From Alcaligenaceae bacterium (lineage in GTDB: Bacteria; Pseudomonadota; Gammaproteobacteria; Burkholderiales; Burkholderiaceae_B), in NCBI GenBank assembly GCA_947380655.1, contig CANCRX010000048.1, positions 1 to 23,038 on the forward strand: DNA of 23,038 nt, given 5' to 3'. The notes beneath the pieces are model-generated. The model searched no databases and was not told where the DNA came from. It saw only the letters and a list, made by a program, of their open reading frames with translations. Of this stretch, positions 6,764 to 14,534 are shown in pieces (positions within the stretch are counted from its first letter, which is position 1; every line of letters begins with the position of its first letter). The translations under genes were made by a program, and so were the position numbers.

Positions 6764-7168
6764 ATGTTTCGTGCTGATGACGCAGGCAAACTCCTACTAA
6801 GACTCATGCTTGGCATATTGTTGCTGATGCATGGTTTGCACAAGCTGGTCAATGGTATTGATGGCATTAATGCCATTGTGATCGCCAATGGATGGCCTCA
6901 GTGGCTCGCCTATGGCGTATTGGTCGGAGAGGTTCTGGCCCCTGCCCTGATTGTGCTGGGTGTTCTAACCCGTCCTGCAGCGCTTGTCGTTGCTGTAAAT
7001 ATGCTGATTGCTGTGTATCTTGCGCATGGTCACCAATTGCTGCAGCTCACTAAAACCGGTGGTTGGATACTCGAACTGCAGGGAATGTTTTTCCTTTCGT
7101 CGATTGTGATTGCTTTACTAGGTGCCGGCAAATACAGTTTCGGCGGTATGCGAGGACGCTTTAATTAA
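6764..7168 (+). CDS. DoxX-family integral membrane protein
   Basis: A 134-residue protein with four predicted transmembrane helices, the usual size and layout of DoxX/YphA proteins. The first helix contains the family motif LLLRLMLGILLLMHGLHKL. The second carries LAYGVLVGEVLAPALIVLG, the third PAALVVAVNMLIAVYLAH, and the fourth LQGMFFLSSIVIALLGAG. The C-terminus is short and basic (GGMRGRFN). DoxX proteins sit in the cytoplasmic membrane; some associate with thiosulfate:quinone oxidoreductase or oxidative-stress modules, but for this subgroup no reaction is established. The gene diverges from the RNase-like gene and converges on a small exported-protein gene. Confidence 0.92.
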   Translation: MFRADDAGKLLLRLMLGILLLMHGLHKLVNGIDGINAIVIANGWPQWLAYGVLVGEVLAPALIVLGVLTRPAALVVAVNMLIAVYLAHGHQLLQLTKTGGWILELQGMFFLSSIVIALLGAGKYSFGGMRGRFN

Positions 7169-7195
7169 TCAAAAATTCTGCATACTTTCAATCGT

Positions 7196-7216
7196 TCATA
7201 CTTTAATGAAGTATGA
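7196..7216. terminator. Stem-loop between convergent genes, possible bidirectional terminator
   Basis: TCATACTT (7196-7203) and AAGTATGA (7209-7216) pair perfectly around the loop TAATG. This sits in the 52-bp convergent gap after the DoxX stop and just before the stop of the small exported-protein gene. The stem is AT-rich and no strong T-tract follows on either strand, so termination would be weak. CATACTTT also recurs 16 bp earlier at 7181-7188. Confidence 0.4.
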
Positions 7217-7220
7217 GTAA

Positions 7221-7583
7221 TCAATCGGGTATGCCGAATCTCCTATTAATAGCTGTCATCTCCTTATCCATTTCGTTTTTTGCCTGAGTCAGGCAATTAC
7301 TCTGCTCTGACACGGTGAGGAGTTGACACTCAGCTTTGGCTTGATGAAATGCTGCCTGCGTTTCCTTTTTAGCGGTCGAGTATTGTTCATCGTGGGTCAG
7401 ATCTTCTTTAGTCCATCTCTCTGGTTCAGGCACTGGGGCGGCTGGCGTGGCGGAAATGCTTCCTGCTGCGGGAGGTGGCGCAAGCGGAACTGGGATTAAA
7501 AGTGTTTGGGCTTGACTGCTCCCAGCCATAAGCAAGGCGGCAGCTAGAAATATTGCGCGTTTAATTTGATCCAAATGTTTCAA
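7221..7583 (-). CDS. Small exported protein of unknown function with a Cys pair
   Basis: I do not recognise a named family with confidence. The 120-residue protein has a Sec signal peptide (IFLAAALLMAGSSQAQ, cleavage probably after AQA), a Pro/Ala-rich linker (residues about 28-54) and a charged helical C-terminal half. Two cysteines (86 and 97) in an AKAEC...SNCLTQAKNEM context resemble the disulfide-bonded helical repeats of small betaproteobacterial envelope proteins, often written as AKAxC...CVxEAKA. The start is TTG at 7583: GAGG lies 7 bases ahead and no ATG is suitably placed. A periplasmic location is likely. It diverges from the peroxiredoxin gene across 95 bp. Confidence 0.8.
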   Translation of the reverse strand: MKHLDQIKRAIFLAAALLMAGSSQAQTLLIPVPLAPPPAAGSISATPAAPVPEPERWTKEDLTHDEQYSTAKKETQAAFHQAKAECQLLTVSEQSNCLTQAKNEMDKEMTAINRRFGIPD

Positions 7584-7678
7584 AATATCACCTCACTCAT
7601 TCAAATATATTTACAAGCCAGTTGTTCCAGGCTTCATTAGCACTCTACGCTTTTTTTAGGTTTTCCCAAAGGATCGCT

Positions 7679-8236
7679 ATGAAATTCAAATCAAGTTTCT
7701 GCTCAATTTCTAGGGCGCTGATGGTAGGTTGTAGCTTATTCATGTTGGTTAGTATTTCACATGCAGAACTCAAAGCTGGCGCGAATGCTCCTGTTTTTAG
7801 TGCGCCCGCTGCCCTGGCAGGACAAACGTACTCTTTTGCCCTGAAAGAGGCGCTTAAAAAAGGCCCTGTTGTAGTTTATTTTTATCCTAAAGCGTTTACC
7901 CGAGGCTGCACAATTGAAGCCACATTATTCGCCGAAGCAACAGAGCAATTTTCAGCGCTGAATGCAACCGTGATTGGTGTCTCGGGTGATGATATTGATA
8001 CACTCAAAAAGTTTTCTACTGGCCCCTGTGGCGGAAAGTTTGCTGTGGCAGCGGATCTGGATCGCAGCATCATGAAATCTTACGATGCGGCCTTGACTTT
8101 AATGCCGAGCGTTGCCGATCGGATTTCTTACGTTGTGACACCCGACTCTAAAATATGGTTTGTCCACAGTGGTATGTCCCCCGATCAACACGTTTCAGAA
8201 ACACTCAAGGCCCTGAAAGCCTGGAAATCCAAGTAA
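7679..8236 (+). CDS. Exported BCP/AhpC-TSA-type peroxiredoxin
   Basis: A 185-residue thiol peroxidase. A signal peptide (SRALMVGCSLFMLVSISHA) should be cut at about residue 29, placing the enzyme in the periplasm, whereas classical Bcp is cytoplasmic. The thioredoxin-fold peroxiredoxin core follows: VVVYFYPKAFTRGCT with peroxidatic Cys77 in the PxxxTxxC motif, then VIGVSGDD and VAADLDRSIMKSYDA. The residue before Gly-Cys is Arg where Bcp proteins usually have Pro. A second mature-region Cys (in STGPCGGKF) could be a resolving residue. Upstream in-frame codons to 7622 exist, but the ATG at 7679 has AAGGA at proper spacing and begins the signal peptide. Reduction would need a periplasmic thiol system. 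The photolyase gene starts 19 bp after its stop. Confidence 0.88.
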   Translation: MKFKSSFCSISRALMVGCSLFMLVSISHAELKAGANAPVFSAPAALAGQTYSFALKEALKKGPVVVYFYPKAFTRGCTIEATLFAEATEQFSALNATVIGVSGDDIDTLKKFSTGPCGGKFAVAADLDRSIMKSYDAALTLMPSVADRISYVVTPDSKIWFVHSGMSPDQHVSETLKALKAWKSK

Positions 8237-8255
8237 GTTAAATAGGACGAATTGA

Positions 8256-9674
8256 ATGGCCGCGCTTTGTTGGTTTCGAACAGATTTACGCATAGAGGAT
8301 CAACCCGCGCTTGCGTCTGCAGTATCCGATGGTGATGCGATTGCATTATTTATCGCCTCGCCTGCGCAATGGCATGAGCATGCAGATGCTCCGGTAAAAG
8401 TGGACTTTTGGCTACGCGGTGTGCATGCGCTCAAAAGCGAACTCGCTGCACTCAATATTCCTCTCAAGTGGCTGCAAGTCGATCACTGGAAAGATGTTCC
8501 GCAAGCATTGCTTGCATTTTGTAAAGAGCACGGGATTGATACTGTGCATTGCAACAGAGAGCATGGCGTTAATGAACGTCGTCGTGACCGGAACTGTTAT
8601 CGCTTGCTAAAGGAGCACGACATCACGATGACAGGTCATCATGGTGGAACCTTATTAATCCCTGGTACAGTCAAAACGGGATCAGAAAGTTACTACCGGG
8701 TCTTTACCCCCTTTGCACGGGCTTGTCGTGAAAAACTTCGCACGGCTCCCTACAGACTGACACCTATCCCGGGTAAACAAAAGAATAATCACTTACCGAA
8801 AAGTGACGTGTTACCGGAAACTATGCCCGGTTGGGATGCTCCGAGCATTACATTGCAGCAAGGCTGGCCTGCGGGTAGTGAAGCCGCACATAAACGTTTA
8901 ACGCACTTCGCCGAGCAGCGTATGGCGCAATACGTTCCCGATCGTGACTTCCCTGCTCTGCCAGGTACCAGCACTCTTTCGCCATACCTCGCTTCAGGAA
9001 TGATTTCTGCCGGACAGTGCCTGCATGTCGCAATGATGATTAATCAGGGAGAAACCGATACAGGAAGTAAAGGGGTCACGACCTGGATCACTGAATTACT
9101 CTGGCGTGAGTTTTATCAGCATCTCATGTTTGGTTTTCCGACCTTGTCGATGCATCAGCCTATGCGCCCCGATACCAATGCGGTTGTCTGGCGAGACGCT
9201 GACTCAGATTATGCGGCATGGTGTGAAGCCCGAACGGGTGTGCCGATTGTTGATGCGGCCATGCGGCAACTTGTTACTACAGGCTGGATGCATAATCGCC
9301 TGCGGATGGTTGTTGCGATGTATCTCACTAAAAACCTTCTGATTGACTGGCGTCGTGGTGAAGCCTTTTTTATGCAACATCTTATTGATGGCGAATTAGC
9401 TGCTAATAATGGTGGATGGCAATGGAGCGCTTCTACTGGTGCAGATTCTGCGCCCTACTTCCGTGTCTTTAATCCAATCAGTCAGTCTGAAAAATTTGAT
9501 CCGAAAGGACAATTCATCCGTCATTGGCTGCCAGAGCTTGCCACGTTAAGTGATCGCGAGATCCATGACCCTTCACCCATTTCGCGTCAAGCGTTGAGTT
9601 ATCCCGAGCAGATTGTGGATCTTAAAAGTAGTCGTGTTCGGGCGATCGAAGCGTTTGCTTCCTTACGAAATTAA
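8256..9674 (+). CDS. phrB: Class I deoxyribodipyrimidine (CPD) photolyase
   Basis: A 472-residue flavoprotein, the same length as E. coli PhrB, that uses blue light to split cyclobutane pyrimidine dimers. The N-terminal antenna domain begins LCWFRTDLRIEDQPAL, and the MTHF-binding motif VNERRRD carries the Asn-Glu pair seen in E. coli. The C-terminal FAD domain has TWITELLWREFYQHLM, DAAMRQLVTTGWMHNRLRM, the electron-chain Trp in LLIDWRRGEAFF, and AANNGGWQWSASTGADSAPY followed by FRVFNP. The key tryptophans all look present, so it should be active. AGGA lies 8 bases before the ATG. It is 19 bp behind the peroxiredoxin gene and 27 bp ahead of the glutathione peroxidase gene, which suggests one light/oxidative-stress operon. 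Confidence 0.97.
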   Translation: MAALCWFRTDLRIEDQPALASAVSDGDAIALFIASPAQWHEHADAPVKVDFWLRGVHALKSELAALNIPLKWLQVDHWKDVPQALLAFCKEHGIDTVHCNREHGVNERRRDRNCYRLLKEHDITMTGHHGGTLLIPGTVKTGSESYYRVFTPFARACREKLRTAPYRLTPIPGKQKNNHLPKSDVLPETMPGWDAPSITLQQGWPAGSEAAHKRLTHFAEQRMAQYVPDRDFPALPGTSTLSPYLASGMISAGQCLHVAMMINQGETDTGSKGVTTWITELLWREFYQHLMFGFPTLSMHQPMRPDTNAVVWRDADSDYAAWCEARTGVPIVDAAMRQLVTTGWMHNRLRMVVAMYLTKNLLIDWRRGEAFFMQHLIDGELAANNGGWQWSASTGADSAPYFRVFNPISQSEKFDPKGQFIRHWLPELATLSDREIHDPSPISRQALSYPEQIVDLKSSRVRAIEAFASLRN

Positions 9675-9701
9675 ACCGCATTTTTTAACTTTAAAATTCA
9701 T

Positions 9702-10181
9702 ATGAAACCCAGCGACTTTTCTGTACAAACGATTACGGGTACTACACAATCACTGAGTGAATTTGAAGGAAAAGTTTTACTCATTGTTAACGTTGCATCA
9801 AAGTGTGGGTTTACGAAACAATACGCCGGCCTGCAATCCCTGTATGAGAAATATGCTGATCGTGGTTTTGTCGTGATGGGTTTTCCATGTGATCAGTTTG
9901 GTCATCAGGAGCCAGGAGATGAAGCGAGTATTCAGACTTTCTGCGAAACAAAATTTGGCGTGACTTTTCCTATGTTTTCTAAAATAGAGGTCAATGGTGC
10001 GGATGCAAGCCCACTTTTTAAATGGCTAAAATCCAGTCAACCTGGGTTGCTTGGCACAGAAATGATTAAATGGAATTTCACGAAGTTTTTAGTCGCGCGT
10101 GATGGCACGGTCATCAAACGTTATGCGCCAAATGACACCCCCGAGTCCTTGGCCTCAGCGATCGAGCTCGCCTTAAACTGA
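9702..10181 (+). CDS. Glutathione peroxidase family protein
   Basis: A 159-residue thiol peroxidase of the GPx family; bacterial members are usually 158-183 residues and most use thioredoxin. The catalytic tetrad is visible: Cys35 in NVASKCGFT, Gln69 in FGHQEPG, and Trp124 with Asn125 in KWNFTKFL. The peroxidatic residue is Cys, not selenocysteine. Cys81 (QTFCETKFG) matches the resolving Cys of the non-selenium, thioredoxin-dependent type. The loop usually written GFPCNQFG reads GFPCDQFG here. There is no signal peptide, so it is cytoplasmic. No good Shine-Dalgarno precedes the ATG, so translation may rely on readthrough from upstream genes. The next gene starts 9 bp after the stop. Confidence 0.95.
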   Translation: MKPSDFSVQTITGTTQSLSEFEGKVLLIVNVASKCGFTKQYAGLQSLYEKYADRGFVVMGFPCDQFGHQEPGDEASIQTFCETKFGVTFPMFSKIEVNGADASPLFKWLKSSQPGLLGTEMIKWNFTKFLVARDGTVIKRYAPNDTPESLASAIELALN

Positions 10182-10190
10182 GCGGAGCAA

Positions 10191-11333
10191 ATGATGAAAG
10201 ACATGTTTAAATTCAAATTAGTTTGCTTGGTTTGTGCATTGCTTCTTGCAGGTTGTGCACAAAAAGATCGTGGGGGGGATATAACCCTGGCCTCTCCCAC
10301 CTCACTTCAAAAAAATTCCTCTTCTGTTTACACCAGCAATAACGCGAGCTCTTCCTCAGCGAATGTTGTGGCTGGAACAAACCTGACTTCGGCCTATGGC
10401 AGCGTTTCTTCAGGTACGTCAAACTCTTCTGGTTCAGCGAACGCCTCCTCCTCTACCTCATCTGCTGCGAGTTCAACATCGTCTTACTCGAGGGCTGAGG
10501 GCGGCATTCGTTTGCCTGGGGCGACGGCCAGTCCGGTTGCAGCACCTATTACACTTCCCCCCTCTGCTCAAACCTCTGCAGGTAGCGCACCTACAGAGGC
10601 CCCCGATCCTGCCAGTACAGCCAGTGGATCGTCAGGCACAGCCTCGTCATCTAGCTTGATCGAGGGTAGCAAAATACCTGCACGCTCAATTTCGATCGTA
10701 CGTACAAAACCAGGTTGTACCGCACCCGATTGCCCTTCAATCAAAGTGAAAAGAATAAGTTTTGCGGGTAGGGATAGGTTTAATAATTTTCTCGATCAAA
10801 CTATGGCCTCGATGGCTGAAGTCGATGCCTCGAACAGTGCTGCCTTCAGAAGCCTTGCAGAGTTTGCATCATATTTTTGGAAAATATCAAAACCAGGCTA
10901 TGAGGTCGTGCTCGAAGCGAGTATTAAGCGCGGCGACGAAGATCTTGTCGTGGTCCAGCTCGATAGCTACATTTTTACGGGCGGCGCACACGGTTTGAGC
11001 ACCACGCAATACATTAACTGGCTACCCAAGACAGACAAAATTTTGTCTCTCGAAAGTATGCTGCTACCTAAAAAAATGCCTGAATTTGAGCGAGCTTTAA
11101 AGATTCAGCATAGCCTCTGGCTCAAGACAAATCCTCAGGCCATGGAAAATCCAGCGGCTTACAATAAGCTCTGGCCATTCGTCCCAACAGATAATGCTGC
11201 GCTGCTAGCTGAGGGCTTGGCTGTGACCTATGATCCTTATAGCATTGCGCCCTACTCTTTTGGCCGACCGACTTTAGTGATCCCTTTTAGCGAGTTAAAA
11301 GGAATCTTACGTCCAGAGTTGTTACCTGACTGA
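10191..11333 (+). CDS. Lipoprotein with Ser/Ala-rich linker and DUF3298/RsiV-like C-terminal domain
   Basis: A 380-residue predicted lipoprotein. The signal peptide ends in a lipobox (LLLAGC, Cys22). Residues about 35-165 form a long low-complexity linker rich in Ser, Ala, Thr and Pro. The C-terminal part (about 185-378) resembles the DUF3298/DUF4163 domain known from RsiV and related envelope proteins: YEVVLEASIKRGDEDLVVVQLDS, FTGGAHGLSTTQYINW, then AVTYDPYSIAPYSFGRP and IPFSELKGIL. Some DUF3298 proteins bind lysozyme or peptidoglycan-related ligands; function here is unknown. Start Mets occur at residues 1, 2 and 5, so the exact start is uncertain. It closes the peroxiredoxin-photolyase-GPx string, and its last 12 bp overlap the end of the convergent hutG gene. 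Confidence 0.85.
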   Translation: MMKDMFKFKLVCLVCALLLAGCAQKDRGGDITLASPTSLQKNSSSVYTSNNASSSSANVVAGTNLTSAYGSVSSGTSNSSGSANASSSTSSAASSTSSYSRAEGGIRLPGATASPVAAPITLPPSAQTSAGSAPTEAPDPASTASGSSGTASSSSLIEGSKIPARSISIVRTKPGCTAPDCPSIKVKRISFAGRDRFNNFLDQTMASMAEVDASNSAAFRSLAEFASYFWKISKPGYEVVLEASIKRGDEDLVVVQLDSYIFTGGAHGLSTTQYINWLPKTDKILSLESMLLPKKMPEFERALKIQHSLWLKTNPQAMENPAAYNKLWPFVPTDNAALLAEGLAVTYDPYSIAPYSFGRPTLVIPFSELKGILRPELLPD

Positions 11334-12293
11334 CTGCGTTCCAAGAAGCATCCAGGCCAGGCGGGCCGCTATTCTGGCTGAGTGTTGGTCGATGTCATAG
11401 TCAGGATTAAATTCTGCGATATCGGCCAAACGCATTTTTCCACTTTGTTTGACTCTCAAGGCAAGCGCCTCAACAACACTGAGCGGTACACCAAAAGCTG
11501 CCGGTGCAGAGACTCCAGGCATTACGTTCGCTGGTAAAACATCAGTGTCAATGGTGAGGTAGACGTCATCTGCTTGAGCAAGTAGTCGATCCAGACGTGC
11601 TAACGCTAGATAGAGGTGCCTCTCCTGAAGTTGGTGATCGAGTATGACATCGGCTTGGATCGTTTCAGCGCGTTCAAATAGCGCGGCTGTATTGCTGAGC
11701 ATAGAAACGCCCCAGCATGCGTACTTGAGTTGACGTTTGTCCTGCAGGCAGTCCTCAGCAATCTGATCAAAAGGCGTACCTGAGCTACCCGGCCTGCTGC
11801 TGCGTAGGTCTAAATGCGCATCGAGATTGAGAATTAAAAGCCTGCGAGCTGTATTTGTAGTGGCTTCCTGATGCGTTAGCCATTGCTTAAGACCTAAAAA
11901 GCTACCCCAGGCGATTTCATGACCGCCGCCCAGAATCACCGGCGCGACACGTTGCGTGAGCAGGCAATGTACTTTGTCAGCGAGTTCTTGTTGTGCGGAT
12001 TCGAGCTTATCCCCCTCGCAAACAACATCTCCACAGTCGTATAGCGTGCCGTGTTGATGTGCGGGTAAGCCAGCAAGCGCTTTACGAATGGCTGCAGGGC
12101 CACGTGACGCGCCAACGCGGCCTTTATTACGCGCAACACCCGCGTCACAGGCAAAACCAAGCAATACTGCAGATTCTTCTGGTACGTTTTGAGGATTACT
12201 ACGAACAACTATTTGAAAAAGTCTTTTGACATCACCACCTTCTGCGCTGTCATCACGTCCTGTCCAGATTGATCGATCAATTTCTTGCATCAT
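11322..12293 (-). CDS. hutG: Formimidoylglutamase (arginase/agmatinase family)
   Basis: A 323-residue manganese hydrolase of the ureohydrolase family, typical length for HutG (about 310-325). HutG converts N-formimidoyl-L-glutamate to glutamate plus formamide in histidine degradation. The binuclear metal ligands are all visible: His125 in LGGGHEIAWGSF, Asp158, His160 and Asp162 in LNLDAHLDLR, and Asp249 and Asp251 in TIDTDVLP. The N-terminus (IWTGRDDSAEGG) and the segments SSGTPFDQ and NVMPGVSAPA favour HutG over agmatinase or arginase. The start codon overlaps the ABC ATPase stop (ATGA), implying translational coupling. A second ATG follows immediately. No hutH, hutU or hutI is in the window. 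The 3' end overlaps the convergent lipoprotein gene by 12 bp. Confidence 0.9.
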   Translation of the reverse strand: MMQEIDRSIWTGRDDSAEGGDVKRLFQIVVRSNPQNVPEESAVLLGFACDAGVARNKGRVGASRGPAAIRKALAGLPAHQHGTLYDCGDVVCEGDKLESAQQELADKVHCLLTQRVAPVILGGGHEIAWGSFLGLKQWLTHQEATTNTARRLLILNLDAHLDLRSSRPGSSGTPFDQIAEDCLQDKRQLKYACWGVSMLSNTAALFERAETIQADVILDHQLQERHLYLALARLDRLLAQADDVYLTIDTDVLPANVMPGVSAPAAFGVPLSVVEALALRVKQSGKMRLADIAEFNPDYDIDQHSARIAARLAWMLLGTQSVR

Positions 12294-13099
12294 CCCCGTG
12301 CACCTGTAATCGATTGGATTGACTCTGATTGGGTATAAATGTTCTTTGAAGGGTTTAAGACGGCATGCAGAAATTCTTTGGTGCGATTTTCTTTGGGCTG
12401 ACTAAAAATAACCGCTGGCGTATCTATTTCGATAATTTTTCCTTGATCCATTACCGCGACGCGATCTGCGACTTCCCGGGCAAATCCCATTTCATGGGTC
12501 ACAACCATCATCGTCATACCCTCATGAGCGAGTAATTTCATGACACCTAAGACCTCGCCAACCAATTCAGGATCGAGCGCAGATGTCGGCTCGTCGAACA
12601 ACATCACTTTGGGCTCCATCGCGAGTGCACGTGCAATGGCAACACGTTGTTTTTGACCACCAGATAAGCTTGCTGGCATTGCATTGACCTTATCAGCCAG
12701 ACCAACTTTATCAAGCAATATTTGAGCGCGGGCTGTGGCCTGTTGCGTACTCAGTTCAAGCAGCGTTTTAGGTCCAACTGTAATGTTGTCTATGACAGAC
12801 AGATGGGGGAACAGGTTAAAGGATTGAAATACCATGCCGACATGCATGCGCAAACGATTAAGCTTTTGCTCAGATAGCATCGTGCCTTCGTCAAGCAAGC
12901 GTTCACCACAAATATCGATGGTTCCTGCCTGTGCATTTTCCAGGCCATTGCAGCAGCGAAGTAAGGTGCTTTTCCCAGAGCCGCTGGGTCCAATGACCAC
13001 CACCACTTCTGAGGGAGCGACATCAAAGTCGATTCCTTTCAAAACATGGTTACGACCGAAAGATTTTGAGAGATGGCGAATCCTGATCATTTCGCTCAC
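12290..13099 (-). CDS. Polar amino acid ABC transporter ATP-binding protein
   Basis: A 269-residue ABC ATPase of the GlnQ/HisP/ArtP class (usual length 240-260). Visible motifs are Walker A GPSGSGKST (37-45), Q-loop MVFQSFNLFPHL, signature LSGGQ (145-149), Walker B VMLFDEP with catalytic Glu170, the D-loop SALDPE, and the switch His in VVTHEMG. About 20 extra residues follow the usual C-terminus (NPSKNIYTQSESIQSITGARG). It drives ATP-dependent uptake with the adjacent permease and binding protein. The start is GTG at 13099, overlapping the permease stop by 4 bp; an ATG three codons later (13090) is an alternative. Its stop overlaps the hutG start. Confidence 0.95.
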   Translation of the reverse strand: MSEMIRIRHLSKSFGRNHVLKGIDFDVAPSEVVVVIGPSGSGKSTLLRCCNGLENAQAGTIDICGERLLDEGTMLSEQKLNRLRMHVGMVFQSFNLFPHLSVIDNITVGPKTLLELSTQQATARAQILLDKVGLADKVNAMPASLSGGQKQRVAIARALAMEPKVMLFDEPTSALDPELVGEVLGVMKLLAHEGMTMMVVTHEMGFAREVADRVAVMDQGKIIEIDTPAVIFSQPKENRTKEFLHAVLNPSKNIYTQSESIQSITGARG

Positions 13100-13764
13100 T
13101 GAACCATCCCCCCCGCGCGCAAGCGCTTCTCAATGATCCTCAGCACTGCTGCCGTTGCACTCGTCATGACAAGATACATGAGGGCAATGACTAGATACAC
13201 TTCAAGGGACCGGTAACTGACGCTGATGATCTTCTGACCTTCGTGCATCAGATCGTGGATGGTTAACAAAGAGACCAGTGCTGAATTTTTAATCAGCGCG
13301 ATAAATTCATTTCCTAAGGGCGGGATCATTCTGACAAATGCCTGAGGAATAATAATTTTGCGCATGGATTGTGATGCAGACATTCCTAGTGAGCGAGCAG
13401 CTTCGTTTTGCCCCTTGTCGACAGATTCAATCGCACCCCTTACGATTTCCGATACATAAGCGCCCGAATACATACCAAGCCCCACTACTCCGCAGGCCCA
13501 TGCAGGCAGCATCAAGCCAAACTGCGGCAACCCAAAAAACCAGATAAAGAGCTGGACAAGTAAAGGTGTACCCCGAAAAAAAAGTAAATAGCCCGAGCAT
13601 AGGCCGTAGATCATCCGTCTAGCGGGGTTGAGCCGGCCAATACCCACTAATAACCCAATCAGGCAGCCTAATAACAAAGATGCTGCCGTCACCTCAACGG
13701 TGACGGCAGCACCAGACAACAGCATGCTCCAGTCTGCAAAGACTGGAGAGAAATCAAGAATCAT
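13096..13764 (-). CDS. Polar amino acid ABC transporter permease (HisM/HisQ/GlnP type)
   Basis: A 222-residue inner-membrane permease of the His/Glu/Gln/Arg/opine family. The N-terminal TM-TMR segment (WSMLLSGAAVTVEVTAASLL) is followed by about five helices. The conserved EAA loop reads NEAARSLGMSASQSMRKIIIPQAF, and the substrate-pathway region is PPLGNEFIALIKNSALVSLL. Only one permease gene is present, so it probably acts as a homodimer, as in GlnP-type systems. It overlaps the binding-protein gene upstream and the ATPase gene downstream by 4 bp each, so the three are one translationally coupled unit. Confidence 0.95.
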   Translation of the reverse strand: MILDFSPVFADWSMLLSGAAVTVEVTAASLLLGCLIGLLVGIGRLNPARRMIYGLCSGYLLFFRGTPLLVQLFIWFFGLPQFGLMLPAWACGVVGLGMYSGAYVSEIVRGAIESVDKGQNEAARSLGMSASQSMRKIIIPQAFVRMIPPLGNEFIALIKNSALVSLLTIHDLMHEGQKIISVSYRSLEVYLVIALMYLVMTSATAAVLRIIEKRLRAGGMVQ

Positions 13765-14507
13765 TTGGCTGCGGTCTCAAACCATTTAGCAACCAACTTA
13801 TCGTAGGTGCCATTGGCTTTAATCGCTTTGAGTGCCGCGTTGATCGCTTTGGTTGTTTCTGGCTGGTTTTTAGGGATAGCCATGCCATATTCTTCTGTTG
13901 TGATCTGCTCGGCAAGAACTGTCATGTCAGGGTGGCTTTGGGCATAGAGCTTGGCTGCAGGCTTTCCTGTGACAGCAGCATCAGCGCGACCAATTTGTGC
14001 CAGGTTAAACATTTCCTGATTTTTTTCAACCTCGACACGCTCAGCTTTCGGGAAATTATCTTTCAAAAACTGAACAGATTTTGTACCGACTTGAACTGAC
14101 ACTTTCTTGCCATCGAGGTCTTTGAGTGTTTTGACGGGTCCTGCCTTTTTAGTCAGAACCACCAAACCGCCAGCGTAATAAGGATCACTGAAATCGACAA
14201 CTTTACGGCGCTCATCGGTAATGTAGATTGCCGACATTGCCATGTCAGCGCGACCTGACTGCAGCGCTGGGATCAGGCCTTTGAAATCGATATCAATCCA
14301 TTCGATTTTGCGACCCATTTCCTTGCCAAGTGCCTCGACCAGATCGATATCAAAGCCAGTTCGCTTACCGTCTTTAACAAATTCCATGGGAGGAAATGTT
14401 GCATCTGTCACAACACGCAGAGGAGCATTTTGTGCAAAAGCAGTCGCTGAAATACAAGCAGATATAGCCAGCAATCCAATTGTTCGTCTACGAATAATGT
14501 TAAGCAT
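13761..14507 (-). CDS. Periplasmic amino acid-binding protein (SBP family 3)
   Basis: A 248-residue solute-binding protein. The signal peptide (RRRTIGLLAISACISATAFA) should be cut before QNAPLRVVTD. The family 3 signature is clear: FPPMEFVKDGKRTGFDIDLVEALG, then DFKGLIPALQSGRADMAMSAI, FSDPYYAGG, VSVQVGTKSVQFL and KAINAALKAIKANGTYDKLVAKWF. Residue patterns fit a polar or charged amino acid. Binding-site residues are not enough for me to assign the ligand, but the coupled hutG suggests histidine or formiminoglutamate (inference). AAGGA lies 7 bases before the ATG. Only 27 bp separate it from the upstream ankyrin gene, with no hairpin, so readthrough is possible. Confidence 0.94.
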   Translation of the reverse strand: MLNIIRRRTIGLLAISACISATAFAQNAPLRVVTDATFPPMEFVKDGKRTGFDIDLVEALGKEMGRKIEWIDIDFKGLIPALQSGRADMAMSAIYITDERRKVVDFSDPYYAGGLVVLTKKAGPVKTLKDLDGKKVSVQVGTKSVQFLKDNFPKAERVEVEKNQEMFNLAQIGRADAAVTGKPAAKLYAQSHPDMTVLAEQITTEEYGMAIPKNQPETTKAINAALKAIKANGTYDKLVAKWFETAAK

Positions 14508-14534
14508 CGAATTTCCTTAAAAAAGAATGAGCTT

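Noticed and set aside
9882..9910. Asn-to-Asp change in the GPx loop (GFPCDQFG) as a sign of inactivity
   Set aside because: The catalytic Cys, Gln, Trp and Asn are intact, so I regard it as natural variation.
10272..10278. G7 tract just after the lipobox, considered as a phase-variation switch; other G/C7 runs at 542-548, 13108-13114 and 16444-16450
   Set aside because: Runs of seven are short for slippage control, and about two to three are expected by chance in 23 kb at roughly half GC; all four genes are in frame.
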